From Lepas anatifera (lineage: Eukaryota > Arthropoda > Thecostraca > Lepadidae), in assembly GCA_034440635.1 (NCBI GenBank), contig JAOTON010000317.1, positions 124,001-188,000 on the forward strand: a stretch of DNA of 64,000 bases. Direction: 5' to 3'. The notes below the pieces were generated by a model, which worked only from the letters and a program-made list of their open reading frames with translations, was not told where the DNA came from and did no database searches. The translations under genes were made by a program, and so were the position numbers. Below, piece by piece: positions 35,110-47,318 of this stretch (position 1 is its first letter; each line of letters opens with the position of its first letter).

Positions 35110-38100
35110 TCACATGACGAATACCTTCTCCAGCTGTGACTCGGCGAACACTTCTTGAGTGCGCGGGCAGACGACGCGGCCCTTCATCTCAGCCGCCAGG
35201 TTCCGCAGCGCCTACGACCGAGCGTGCGACATCAGGTCAAACAAGCGACCGAGCGTCGGACATTATGTCAAACAGGCGACATAGGGTCGGACATCAGGTC
35301 ACACGGGGGCGGTGGGACCACCAGATAACGTGCCTGACACTGAAAGGACGAGGGCGTGAAGTATCCCGTCAGACGGGCAAAAGAACCGTCAGATATCAGG
35401 TCAGGAAGATAGCGACGGAACGATCAGACAGCAGACAAGCTGCCAGTCCACAACCGCGACGACACCAGCTTCATCCCCACACAGCCACCCCAGCGGCGCG
35501 CACTCACCCGTTTTCCGTAGACGTTGCCGTTGGGTAGCATGAGCGGCGGGTTGTTCTCGTCGATGGGTTTGCCGGAGAGGGCGCACATGAGCCGAGACTG
35601 TGTGCAGTGTGAGAACGGCAGGGGCCGCGCCAGCTCGTTCAGCGGCTGCTGGCACACCGGGCAGTCGCTGTTGCTCTGGCCGTCCCGACGGTAGCACTGA
35701 CTGCGCAGCCACACCGCGCCGTGTCACACGTTAACGGGCTGAGCTAGTCTGTCATGCTGCTGCCATCAGGCCCAGTCCGGTGTTCCAAACCCCACGGGAC
35801 TGGGTGGAGAGCGACACCCGGCAAAACTGACTTTCCCACTCACTTGTGTTACTAAATTGTCCACTCACTTTTCAAGTTTTGTTTTGCACATCCCAATCTT
35901 GGTGTACACGAACTCAGCACAAAATATGACAAGAATAAAATGTTGATGAAAAAGTTATTCCTAAATTTTAAATAGGGATTTTAATAAGGGTTAAAATGGA
36001 ATGTAACTCACTCAATATTGTAATTTTTCAACCTTCCACTCCCCGACTATATTTTCCGACATTAATTTTACACTCAGCACCCTTGCGCGCAAAAACAGTT
36101 TTGGGACCCTGACCCAGTCAGTCCTCAAAATCTCCCTGGATAAATAGCGCTAACAGAAATGCGAAACAGATACAAACCATTACCAAAGGGAAAAGTAGAG
36201 GGTGTTTTTTTTAACAGCCGAAGTCTAGAGCCGTTGCGCCAAGCACGAAGCACGAATTGGGAGCAGCTGGGACAGGAATGGCAAGTGTTGTGGGCAAACA
36301 AGAATAAATGTAAGTGGACAATAACTTTGGTCACGTTCATTGGTGAACATTATTGGGCTTTGAAGAGTAGGACCGTTCTAAATTGAATTATTACTCCTCA
36401 TAAACTTTGAATACCCGTGTCCGCGCCCATTCATCAATGGGCACTGGAGCCCTAGATTGAAAATGTATCATAGCATTGCATGAAGCATAAAATCAAGATC
36501 TGAAATCTAGGCTGTCCGTACGCTCCTGCATGTTGCGTAACTTTTCAGGTGCGTTTAAATGTTTTAAGTACATTTTGCCTTCTTCATGATACGGGATTGT
36601 TGAATATTCACATTGGCGGACGCAGGGGGGCCATTCCGGCCATGCCCCACCCCCCAAAGCGCTGGAGGGGGGTCAAACTATCGTTTGCCCCTCCCCCCAA
36701 ACGCCGGATAAATTTTTGAAAAAAAGTTGTTTACACTAGGTCTGTAGATAAAAATCTTCGCCCACCCCCAAAAAACTCGGGTCTGCGTCCGGCCCTGAAT
36801 ATTTAATGTCAAATTCACTGATTAGCGTAATTTACACCAACGCGTCTTCACAAGTAGTTTAATTTTACGTTGCATTGTTTATGAAACACGGCTAGTGTAT
36901 TATTATTATTATTATTATTAACTTTCTACGTTCTATGCCATTTTCACGTTGCTAACGTATATGCCACTTGTTTATGAGATCGGGCCCGGTGTTGACTATA
37001 TGTCCACATGTACCGGAGCGCGTGTGACGCGCGCGCCGCTCAGAACGCCGACCACTCACTGTGTTTTGAGGGTCGCCAGGCCATCCTGCAACACCGTGTT
37101 GAAGACGGATATGTTGCTGAGCTGGTACAGCCGGAAGTTCTCTTCGCGGAACTCCTTGATGAGGCGATCCCAGCGGTCGTCCGCCAGCATCATACAGTAC
37201 GGCTCGATGTCTGCGGGTCGCGCCCACCATTACTGCAGTGGTCTCAGAGGCATCTACAGACTGTTGAACACCCCACTGCGGGGCGCGCCCACCATTACTC
37301 CAGTGGTCCCAGAGGCATCCACAGACTGTTGAACACCCCACTGCGGGGCGCGCCCACCATTACTCCAGTAGTCCCAGAGGCATCCACAGACTGTTGAACA
37401 CCCCAGTGCGGGGCGCGCCAACCATAACTGGTCTCAGAGGCATCCAGACTGTTGAACACCCCAATTCAGCCCTTCACATAACACATGCAGACCCTGGCCC
37501 TTAGCAAGACCATATAGGAAGGGGGCTTATGCTTGCCCGCAGCATCCCGGCCGACAGCACAGAGAATCCCAATCTAGCAATAAAACGTAGACCCACACAG
37601 TTATGTAACAGCGACTAATCATACCATGTCCTGTCAATACTAGCAGCGACAGCCCTGTAGTTCCAATGCCTTCCATATCAAAATAACACCGCATCCAGTG
37701 GCGGATCCGGGGGGCAAAAGGCAATTGCCCCCAAACGGAAAGCTCGGGGCAAACATGTTTTGCCCCCAAGCGATCGACCTCCTTTCCCGACTTTTTAGTT
37801 GTAGAAATTTTGGTGCTTACCTCACTTACAAATTAGAGTTGTGGAAATATTGGGGCTTGGATGAAAAATGATCTTGGCTTTTTTCCTGCTTTTTGTTTTC
37901 GTTGTAATCCTAAAGGCATATGGGATTCTGATTTTTTTGTTCCTTGTTTGCCCTCCAACCAACGCTGACCGCCAGACCGCATCCATTATACTCAATGTAT
38001 CCAATTTGATGTTGCACCTGATCTGCCGGTATAAAATCCCCCTGGTCCTAACCAGCATCATCCAACAACCATTCCCTTGGTGGCTGTCTGACCGCACTAC

Positions 38101-41100
38101 CTTAAAGGGAATGTGGCACCTTCATAACGTGATTTTAACTGAGATAGCCAAGTTGTAAAGCAAGTCGGAAAACCCGGTACTCCATATTTCATTTGTCTTG
38201 GAACTCAAGATTTCCGTAGAAAAAAACTAAAACCTACCTGCAATGTACCCCTCCTGTACCCCTAGCAGCAGGCCACAGTTGTCATGGCTGTTGGTGTGAC
38301 GACATATGCTGACGTCACGATGAGCATCAGCCAATCGAAGCCCTTGAAGCGTTTCAAGTATGGTAGTGGTTGCCAGATCATGACATCATCCACAGGCTGA
38401 TATTTATTTATTTTTCAAGAGGAGTATTTTAAAAATTAAAATATTGAGTTTACTGTATATTTTTCAGTGAAATCATGAGTGGTTTCATTGTTTTCGGCTA
38501 AAAGTACGCCTAAATACACCAAACTCCAGGATTCGACCAAGGTGCCACATTCCCTTTAAACACGCACTTGTTCTGACGCCGCCCACTCCTGGTAGGACCA
38601 CTCACCCGTGTCGACCGGGAAGGCGAGCAGACACCCGCCTCAAACACGCACTCCGCCCGCCCGTGTCGACCGGGAAGGCGAGCAGCCACCCGCCTCAAAC
38701 ACGCACTCCGCCCGCCCGTGTCGACCGGGAAGGCGAGCAGCCACCCGCCTCAAACACGCACTCCGCTCACCCCTAGTGGGGCCACTCACCCGTGTCGATC
38801 GGGAAGGCGAGCAGCGCCATACAGCTCTGGATGTCCTCGCAGGCGTACTCCTCCATGTTGGAGAGGTACTTGCGCGCGTGCCTGCCGCCCGCGGCAGCAG
38901 CAGCGGCGTTACATGGGAGGCAACAGCAAAACCCGAGCAGCGTATGAACCACATTTAAGACAAGTTACGTCAAGTCTCATGCCGATATGCAACTGTACTC
39001 ACTACCCAGCCAGCTCAGAACAAAGCCCGGCTAAAATTACCTGCATCACTTAGGCGGTTCTACCAGGGAAGGACTCACATGACGGCCTCCATACGTCGGT
39101 CGGCTTTGATAAGCTCGACGAACTCCTGCTGTCTGAGGTAGAGCTCCAGCTTGGAGTGGCTTTTGCGCAGTTTGGACTTGTTGTCGTGGCACCAGGCCAG
39201 GGCCGCCGAGGTGTCACGCCGCCGAAGACACTCCTCCACCTGCGCGCGGCGCGATGGATGGCTCAACGGGCTGCTTTGGGGCTGAGTTCTAAGTGTTATC
39301 CCACAGTGATAGAAATAGTGTATAGCGATTACAGAGAGCTGAGCCAGCAGGTTGCTAAAAATCCCCCTTACTGTTTTTTTCACTCATCACCGCGGCGATT
39401 TCAACTCTTCCTAGCTCTTGCCCCGTGAAAGCAAAAGAAAAAAGGCGGACAAGACATAGCAGCATTATCCCGTCCAGGAGTGTAGGTAACTTTTCCATAA
39501 GTAGTGAAGCAAACAGAAAAAAACAACATAAAAACAAGATATATGCCATGGGGAGCAATTTATTATCTCATAAAAATCAAAAACCCACGGGAAGTATTTA
39601 AAAAACGTTGGGAACAAACTTGATCTCGTCACCTACGGTTTACAAATCTGGAACATGTGTCTCTGAAGGATGTACACCTCACTGCTCTAAAGATCAATGA
39701 TAAATTTACGACACTTCCTATATACCGGCAGTTGTTCTAAAGAAAAAAATTATATCGTCTAAATGGCCGTTTTGTGCCGTTTTTCCTCTCTCCAAATCGA
39801 CGTACCGAGATTTGCCTCAGTTGACAATTCCCGCAGATTTTCCCAACTACCATCTCGCCTCAGGCGCCGCACATGCTCCAACCACGCCTCACCTCCTTGG
39901 CGACCAGGAAGATGTCGATGTTAGTGAGCTGCTCGATGTCTGACTCGGGCGCGCCAGGCTCATGGCCAGCTCGTAGAAGCCGCAGCGGACGAAGTGGTCG
40001 ACCAGCAGGCGGTCGAGCCGCTTCCGTTTCCACTGGGAGACGACGCCGGGGCTGTCGTTGCCGTACTCCATCAGGTGCTTCAGCCGCCGCTTACACAGGT
40101 CCGCCGACTGCAGCTCGTCAGAGATGGACTCCTCCGACTGCGCCCAGGGGAGAGGCGCGGCTCAGGCATCACTGACTCACGGAACGACGGGCGGTGGGGC
40201 AAATAACCAGCGTCGGTCTCAATGTGGACGCGTAGTAAAGAGAGAGCAGGAAATCTAATGTGCACCATCGTTATCCACAACCAGCTAAAGCAGGCTTTTA
40301 TGCTCATCTTCCCATTAATATGTATAGAGAATACGTAGTTTTCCGAAGAAGTGATGCCTTCTACCCTGCAGGGGATACCCTTCTAAAACCCTGGAGCAGC
40401 CCCCCTCCTTTCGATTTAGACTGCCGAGCCTGCGGCAGTATCCGCGCCGGGCCGCCGCCGTACACCCACCTTGCGTTTGAGCGTGCGCAGCCGGTCGGTG
40501 ACGGAGCCCAGCAGCCGGGTGACGTGGTCGACAGTAACCGAGGTGCGGTGCAGACTGGTCTCCAGCTCGCTGGCCGCCGCGCAGAAGTGCGACAGCTCGC
40601 GGTCCAACGTCTTCTGCGCGCTGCGGAACTTCTTGTTGAGAATCTCGTATGGCACCTGAGCGCAGTTAACACGGGCAGTTCTGGAGGGTTCGGCCACGCC
40701 CTGAGTTGTAGCAACTCCAGAACCAACGCCGTCTTGTAGGGAGCCGCTTACGAGCCTCGAAGACTTTCCAGCATGCCTTCCCCACATCGATACTTATAGT
40801 TCTCGAAGTGCCTGGCCGAAATTGCAATATTTCTATGTTTGCCGCTTTTTTCGTGCCATATTACCGAAAATATCGCTTGTCTGAAATTGGTAAGTTCTAT
40901 AATGTACCTAAAACTACAGGCAATGCACTATGTATGACGCAGTTATATAATCCACCGCCCCTGACAATGCATTACATAAGTGGAATGAAACATGAAGACA
41001 TGGATGAGGATTAGGGTGGAGTGAAAAAATCAAAATTATTTGGATCATTCCTTAACATTGTTTTTCTATTCCGCTAGGCCTTATGAAACTCAGAAGTGAA

Positions 41101-44100
41101 AGAATTTTGGTAATCGGACCACGGGAACATGAGCAATATCAAGCATTCATACATGAATGTTTGAGAAACTTTTGGCGTTGCAGTCTCCATTGGAAATCTT
41201 TGGTGCTAGCGTACGGTGGTTTACGGGCTGGTTGTTAGAGCAGATTACGTGCGTTTTGAAGCGTGGGAATCATCCTAAACACATGCAAGAGGTGAAAATA
41301 GATCCCAGCTAGTGAATAGGTATATTTCAGCTGCAGTGGCGGATGCAAGAGGGGGGCAGGGGGCTCAAACCCCCTCCCCGAAATATCTGAGTGCCTATAG
41401 TAGATGCATAGCTGGAGGCTGTCCGAGGTAGTGACGGTGGTGGCCCGAGCCCCTCACCCCCCCAATATGGTCCTGGATCTACCACTTTTCTGTTGTGTAT
41501 TAGAAATGTGCGAGACTCACCTACGAATCTCTTTTAAGGCGAGTGCCAATGACAACTGTAGTTGCCTGATGCTAAGTTACCGGAAGCTGGCAGGAGTTGC
41601 CACGGCATACCACCGGAGCAACAACCACTATCCCAGAAGATATTACAGCTTAAGTTGCCACCAGGTGCTCACACCTTTCATGTTCAGTGCACACCTTAGC
41701 GAGATATTCGTAAATTGGAGGGATGAGAAAGGTAAAGTCTGGTGCCGATACAAGCTACCGCTCGCAACAACTTAGTCACTACAACATTTTCGTTGGTTTG
41801 GATTGTGACACACCCAAACACTGGGAGAAGACAGGGGAGGCAATATTAAGTGATCTTGCGTCGATACAGTTTGTAAAACGTACCAGGTCGTCGGAAATAC
41901 AAGTCGACATCTGTGTGTTTCTTTTCTGTATCTACACGGACGGTGCTACTTGTGTGCCGTCGCTCTAAAAAGGCGAGAACAGAAGTATTTCATCGACTTC
42001 CTAAGCATCTGTATTTAAAAAACGAAAATGCCGGGGAATAGAAGTAGACGAGTCAGGCGAGAAGTATGGGACAGAGATCTGATTGGCCCATCGGCCGAGC
42101 TTCCCGTTCCTGAGCTTCCAACGTTGAGGGATGTCTTGCCGAAAAGTCGACTGATGAAAGAGAGATCAACCGATTGGAGGGAGAAAAATAGCATGTGAGA
42201 TTTGCGAGAGGAATGACTCCTGATATGTATCAGCACTGCAATTAAAGGGAATTTGGTACCTTTATAACGTGATTTTAACTTAGATAGCTCATTTTTAAGG
42301 ATCCCGGAAAACCCGGTATTCAATATATAATTTGTCTTGAAACTCAAAGTTTCGGTGGATAAAAGCTAAAAACCTACCTGAAATGTACCTCAAATCTACC
42401 CCAGCCAGGCGGACACAGCTGTCAGCTGTCGGTGTGACGATAGCGCTGACGTCACGGTGAGTAATCAGCCAGTTGAAGCCCTTGAAGCCAATTGGATATG
42501 GTAGTAGTTGCCATATCATGACGTCATCCGCAGGCAGAGGTTTATTTTTCACCCTAGAGGAGCATTTTAAAATGAAAATATTGAGCTCATTGTACATTTT
42601 TCAGAGAAATCAGAGACATTTTTATTATTTTCGGCTAAAAATGCCCCTATATACACTAAATTCGTGGAACCAAGGCGCCACATTCTCTTTAAACTAGTGA
42701 CCGAGGCGTCATGTTCCGTGCTAGGGTTTGAGAGGCCCGACGGGTACATTAAGGCGGGGATCAAGTCTCACAAACTAATGCCAACATCTTATACGAATCA
42801 TGACAAGAACCTATCCATGAAACAAAAATCGGTCGAGTAATTGCTGTGTCTTGCAATCTTGCTGGATTCCCCGTCAATCCGTCACTACCTCTGAAAGCCT
42901 ACAGCCATGCAACTACTTTAGGCACTCAGACATTTCGGGGAAGGGGTTTGAACCCCTGCCCTCTCTCCCTCTTACATCCGCCACTGTAACCAAAATATAC
43001 TAATCCACTAGTTGGGATCTATATTCCACCTCCAACATGTGTTTGGGGTGATCCCCACGCTTCAAACCGCACTTGATCTGCTCTAACAGCTAGCGCTTAA
43101 ACCACCGTACGCTAGCACCAAAGATTTCCAATGGAGACTGCAACGCCAAAAGTTTCTCAAACATCCATGCATAAATGCTCGATATTGCTCATGTTCCTTT
43201 GGTCCGATTTCCAAAAATCTTTCACTTCTGAGTTTCATAAAGCCTAGCGCAATATAACAACAATGTTAAGGAACGATTCATATAGTTTAATTTTTTCACT
43301 CCACCTTAATGAGGATCCACTGGAAAAGAACTCTTTTCCAGTACCCCACACGATTTCGGGTCTTGCATACAGCTCGATCTATCAGTTCAGTTCTAACCCA
43401 TCCAAGACCAATTCCCGCCCTTTGACCGTAAAAATTCTTCCTGGTGAGGTTAACAATGTTTCATCGATTAGGAACAATTATCAGGCCACATCACTGACCT
43501 GGCGAACATGTGAGAGGAGCTGGGAGAAAGCTGGAGGAGCCACGGGAACGGGTCTTTAACTGAAACCTCCCAACCTAGTTCCACATATTTTAACTACGGC
43601 GGTATATGAAAAACACCGAAATCACGATCGCAAATGACCCATCGCACATAGCTCTTGCCATCTCTGTACGACTCTAGAATGTTTAAGGTTTCATTTCCCA
43701 TTTGACCCGTGATGATGATGATTTCGGCTTAAGGGCGCGCCAACTCTAAAGGTCATATAGCGCCCATATCACTGCCAGTAAAACGCAACGTAAACTAGAC
43801 ATCCACTGAACACTGCCTTGTTACCCTTATACCTTGCTGTTAGTCGTGTCTGTAAACAAAATAGCTGAAAGAAGGTTCTCAGCAGTCCAATCCATTCTCA
43901 TATAAGTTAAGTGGTTCTCACTGAGCAAGGGGGAGAGAGAGGAATAGCTCAAGCACGCCCATGAAACTGAAAATGTTTATAGTGGAGCGCAGCTGGTGTC
44001 CCATTACTTTTCATGTATATCGCCTTTTACTGTGAAACATACTAGTAAACCGGACTAAGCCGTGACTCTAAAGCTTTCGGGAGCATTCCGACGTTCAGCA

Positions 44101-44425
44101 CTGTTCCAATCGCTTCTTGCAGTATGTTGGGCTTCTCAGTCATTTGTCCGCAAAAATAAGGCCAAACCCATTATTTTCAGCATGGATTGCCCTTAAAACC
44201 ACCACAGTCTGGAATTGCACGAAGGTTATTCTATTGCACGAACATTAACAACATTGCACGAATTGCACGAAGGTTCCCTTTAATTCTAAACAGAAGAGAC
44301 TCTTACTGTACCCATAATTGAAGGACTAGCACCAAAATAATTGTGACCCATAAATTGTTTACCTTCAGTGTGGGGTGCTCCAGCACCTTCACTTCTGCCA
44401 GCCTCAGATTTTCTTTTCTATCCAT
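35110..44425 (-). CDS. MAEA: MAEA, E3 ligase subunit of the CTLH/GID complex, eight coding exons
   Basis: MAEA pairs with RMND5 to form the RING core of the CTLH (GID) ubiquitin ligase. Exons are 44425-44363, 40655-40470, 40137-39893, 39239-39079, 38881-38790, 37210-37060, 35700-35508 and 35211-35110, all with GT-AG introns and compatible phases. If one missing base in exon 3 is allowed for, the product is 397 residues; human is 396. Visible in order are [20 protein letters not shown] (coiled start), [20 protein letters not shown] (LisH), [13 protein letters not shown] (CTLH), FRLYQLSN (CRA) and the degenerate RING with [23 protein letters not shown] and the C-terminal [16 protein letters not shown]. 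The ATG at 44425-44423 sits just inside an acceptor (CCTTTTCAG), so a 5' exon probably lies further upstream. Introns hold several transposons and splice-site-bearing tandem repeats. Confidence 0.95.
36609..36795. mobile_element. hAT-like MITE, 187 bp, in MAEA intron 6
   Basis: The inner parts of the ends are inverted (GGCGGACGCAGG and CTGCGTCCGGCC). It is flanked by an exact 8-bp repeat TGAATATT (36601-36608 and 36796-36803). Confidence 0.72.
36897..36920. repeat. (ATT)n microsatellite
   Basis: Seven to eight ATT units. Confidence 0.85.
37211..37465 (-). repeat. 65-bp tandem repeat carrying the MAEA exon 6 splice acceptor
   Basis: Four units start at 37211, 37276, 37341 and 37406 (period 65). 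On the minus strand the unit next to the exon ends GCGACCCGCAG, the functional acceptor of exon 6. The next two units repeat it as GCGCCCCGCAG, and the outermost has lost the AG (GCAC). The repeat is intronic. Confidence 0.88.
37466..38101. other. MAEA intron 5, remainder
   Basis: CAGTGGCGGATCCGGGGGGC at 37694 resembles a hAT terminus, but no partner end was found. No exon. Confidence 0.4.
38102..38559 (+). mobile_element. Family D TTAA MITE, 458 bp, in MAEA intron 5
   Basis: TTAA-AGGGAATGTGGCACCTT to AAGGTGCCACATTCCCT-TTAA, complete. Confidence 0.9.
38601..38814 (-). repeat. Tandem copies of the 3' end of MAEA exon 5 with its splice donor
   Basis: The true exon end (38814-38790, LLAFPIDT) with donor CGG|GTGAGTGG is followed in the intron by three copies. 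Their CCCGTG cores are at 38715, 38660 and 38605, each encoding LLAFPVDT. The outermost copy keeps an intact GTGAGT donor. The two middle copies read CGGGCGGGC with no GT. Spacing is 55, 55 and 74 bp. Confidence 0.9.
39893..40137 (-). CDS. MAEA: MAEA exon 3 with a single-base frameshift
   Basis: This exon encodes [20 protein letters not shown] through the LisH motif. At about 39950-39962 the frame shifts: the part ending LAMSLAR is in one frame and the conserved continuation [17 protein letters not shown] is in another. One base is missing next to the CGCCC run. Everything else in the gene is intact and conserved, so a consensus sequencing error is more likely than a real null allele. Confidence 0.85.
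41012..43308. mobile_element. Foldback element of 2.3 kb with 8-bp target duplication, in MAEA intron 1
   Basis: Left arm 41012-about 41434 and right arm about 42884-43308 are inverted copies about 420 bp long, ending TAGGGTGGAGTGAAAAAAT and TTTTTTCACTCCACCTTA. ATGAGGAT flanks exactly on both sides (41004-41011 and 43309-43316). The arms include a CAGTGGCGGATG motif at 41334 with its inverse ending at 42986. The central 1.45 kb contains a nested family D copy and no recognisable transposase. TSD length and TA-G ends fit the hAT superfamily. Confidence 0.88.
42242..42692 (+). mobile_element. Family D TTAA MITE, 451 bp, nested in the foldback element
   Basis: TTAAAGGGAATTTGGTACC at the left and GGCGCCACATTCTCTTTAA at the right, more diverged than the other copies. 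Confidence 0.85.
43317..44362. other. MAEA intron 1, remainder
   Basis: A TTGCACGAA repeat (about 44214-44275, three to four times). No exon or bounded element. Confidence 0.4.
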
Positions 44426-44629
44426 GTTGATCTGAAAAGGCACATGATAATTACCATGACTTAAATGCAGTACAGGAGCAACACATAAGAAAAAAATATG
44501 TTAAAAAAATCTGCTAAATTAGAAAATACCTACATATCATATCAGATAGCCATCGCATGCAAACAGGCAGTACAGTTTAATTCCGATCTTAATTGCTATA
44601 CTTTGCGAAACAATAAAATGGCTCCTTGT

Positions 44630-45400
44630 GAATCCTGTTGGGAGCAGATATCAGCTGATAGTCCAGTCTGCAAGTATGGCAGCAGGCCAGACGAGTTGCA
44701 CCAGCCAACAAAATTATCGCACCACCAGCCTAAAAATCACACCAATCTGTCATATACCAGGGAGAAAAACGCACACATTCCTACCCACACGATGCAAACT
44801 ACCTCTCTTATTAGTTAGTTAAGGACTTTTTATAAGGCCCCTCCTGTGTCTTCATAACTATTCTGTCTTTTTTGGTTTTCAGTGTCAACTTCCTCGCACC
44901 AGTCTTGCAAATTCGCACCAGGCTGATAAAATTCGCACCACTCGCTCCTGTCTCCAGGGCACTTGCACCGACGAGATCTCGTCAAAATGTCATACTTTGC
45001 ACTGGCTGATAGTCCCTAATCCACGCCAATATGGTGGGTGTGGCGAAGCTAAGAAACTAATCGAATTTGATTAAAGCCTCTGATCCTCATTTAATGTATT
45101 TTAGTGAGAGTGGTATACAGAAAAATAATGGCACCAAACCTTTTGCTGCCCACACTGTTTCTCTCTGTATAAACAAATTATTTTAGTTTATCAATTGAAA
45201 TTTGTGTGCCACAATTGAGCTCCTCTAACCTGCTCTGAAAAACCACCTTTTATTTGAGAGGAGGTTGGATTAGATTTTAGATGAGCTTAGACGAGCTTTG
45301 AGGAAGTTTTAGGAGGGACTGGATCGGGCGAGAGGAAGTTGGAGAAGCTTTGAGGCTATATCAGCTTTAAGGAGCTGCTGGTACATGCCCCCAAATTGCC
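44630..45400. repeat. Dispersed repeat family E, longest copy
   Basis: Contains both halves found separately elsewhere: 44640-44990 matches 26620-27060 and 12130-12505, while 44990-45400 matches 19430-19850. It lies just upstream of the MAEA first coding exon. Confidence 0.7.
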
Positions 45401-45900
45401 ACTATAGATTGAACTCCTGAAATAAAAATTATTCAAAACATAAATAGTCCCAACATGCAACACCACATAAAAATATAAAAACCTCCCTCTCCCGTCTACC
45501 TAAACAATTTTAATATAAATTTAACATTTAATAAAATAGAACAAATAGAATAAGAGCAAATAAGAGAGATCAAAATTGTGCTCACTTACTGTCCCAGTCC
45601 GCCTCGTACCGTCTGTCCCCTCAGAAAAAGGCAGGCCTTGAGGAGGGGTAATAAATGTGTTTTGTGCCGTCCCCGTATCTTGATCTGTATAAAATAAGAA
45701 GAACGTTGTATTGGCCTCGGTCATCGAAAGTGTTGGCACCTGGCGGATTTTTTTGAAACGCCAGTAGAGGGACTGACGTCTGGCGCGGCTGCTTCATATC
45801 CGGCGCATTTGTAAACAACCTCCTCGGTTCCTACACTGTTCCTATGGTAACGGATTTTCAGTCGTGGTAAACTCGTTGGGGACGGTTCATTTTTGCCGCA
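45401..45900. other. Intergenic upstream of MAEA
   Basis: Presumably includes 5' sequences of MAEA. No exon could be confirmed. Confidence 0.35.
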
Positions 45901-46370
45901 GTTCATAAGTGCAGCACGCTCATAAGTGCCGCACGATCAAAAGTGCAGCATGTTCAAAAGTGCAGCAGTTCAAAAGTGCAGCAAGGTCAAGGAAGGGATG
46001 TTCAAAACGCCCGCAGTTCAAAAGTGCAGCGCGTTCAAAACCCCCGCAGTTCATAAGTGCAGCAGACTCGATTATCAAGCACGTTCAAAACACCCACAGG
46101 TCATAAGTGCAGCACGTTCAAAAATGCAGCAAGGTCAGAGAAGAGGTATTCAAAAGGCCAGCGGTTCATAAGTGCAGCAAGATATTTTGCGTAGAGTTCA
46201 AAACGCCCGCGGTTCATAAGTGCAGCAAGATAATTGTGCTCTGTTAAAAACTCCCACAGTTCATAAGTGCAGCACGTTCAAAAGTGCAGCATGTTCAAAA
46301 CTGCAGCGCATTCAAAAGTGCAGCACGATCAAAATTACAGCCCGTTCAAGCGTGCAGCACGTTCAAATGT
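45901..46370. repeat. Minisatellite, unit about 17 bp (TTCAAAAGTGCAGCACG)
   Basis: About 25 loosely conserved units alternating CATAAGTGCAGCA and CAAAAGTGCAGCA with variable linkers. Not CRISPR: there are no constant-length spacers. Confidence 0.9.
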
Positions 46371-46479
46371 GAAGCCCGATTAAAAGGATCAGGCCAATCA
46401 TAGATTGGGTCAGAACGCAAATAATTAGAATCGGAGGGTAAGTCCAAAAATAAAAGCAAAGACTGTATCTTCATTTCCA

Positions 46480-47110
46480 CCGATGTTTTTTAGTTTAAAT
46501 TATCTTGCCCATACATTTCCAACGGAGAGGCCATGGCTCGTACCTGACCTACAGTCATCTCTACAAAAAATCCCGGATTGTCCATTGATTAGCCCTATTA
46601 TTTCCAAGCCATATCAACATGTGCCCCACCGGGGTCCTCGGCACGACGCGCCTTGCTGGGGAGACGTACATTTCGCCCTTCTTCCGTATCTTATTTCCCA
46701 GGAAAGCTAGAGAAAAATTACGGACGGCCGGCGAAAAGTGTGCTCGAAACAAAGAGAAATTATCAGAATTATTTCATTTCAGGTCAATGTTGAAGCCAGC
46801 ATAGGTCAAAGAACGCTCCCATAGGCTTACAACAGCACCGTGTACGCTTCCCTCTTTAGACTTTTACTCAGCGAAGCTAGAGCAAATCTTTATACATCAC
46901 TGGATTCCTCTCACAGCGGAAAACCGAAAGATGTATAGTTAATATGATATTGCTAGGCCAAGTGATAATAGCCTAACAACGACCTAGGGCAGGGTCACAG
47001 GGTGACCCGGTGTGGTCATGTTGCAAATCAATCGACTCCCCGTGACAAGATAAGCGCAATGCGATTAAGACCCTCACTTTGAGTGCCAGTCTTGTGTCGG
47101 TTGTCGACTT
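46480..47110. repeat. Degraded family B-like sequence
   Basis: Fragments match family B (GCCCCACCGGGGTCC at 46622; CACAGCGGAAAACCGAAAGA with the following 120 bases resembling 54660-54790). The ends are not preserved. Confidence 0.45.
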
Positions 47111-47269
47111 TAGATGTAACCTAGGGCGCATGAACACTGATCCTGTCGGAAAAATTATATGTAAATTAGGCCCGAATCTGTTTATCGAATGCATATTATG
47201 ATGGCTCCTCAATGGGATGGTGGTGCGCATATGTGTCGGCATATGAACATGCGTGTTTGTATTGAAAAA

Positions 47270-47271
<2 letters not shown>

Positions 47272-47315
<44 letters not shown>
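47272..47315. repeat. (TA)n microsatellite at the left edge of a large TIR element
   Basis: About 22 TA units immediately before GTAGGGGAGAGTGGG. Confidence 0.95.

Positions 47316-47318
<3 letters not shown>

Noticed and set aside
37868..38158. Plus-strand hydrophobic open frame in MAEA intron 5
   Set aside because: Runs into a family D MITE, has no homologous family and no splice evidence.
45901..46370. CRISPR-like array
   Set aside because: There are no constant spacers; adjoining units are variants of the same 13-17-bp motif.
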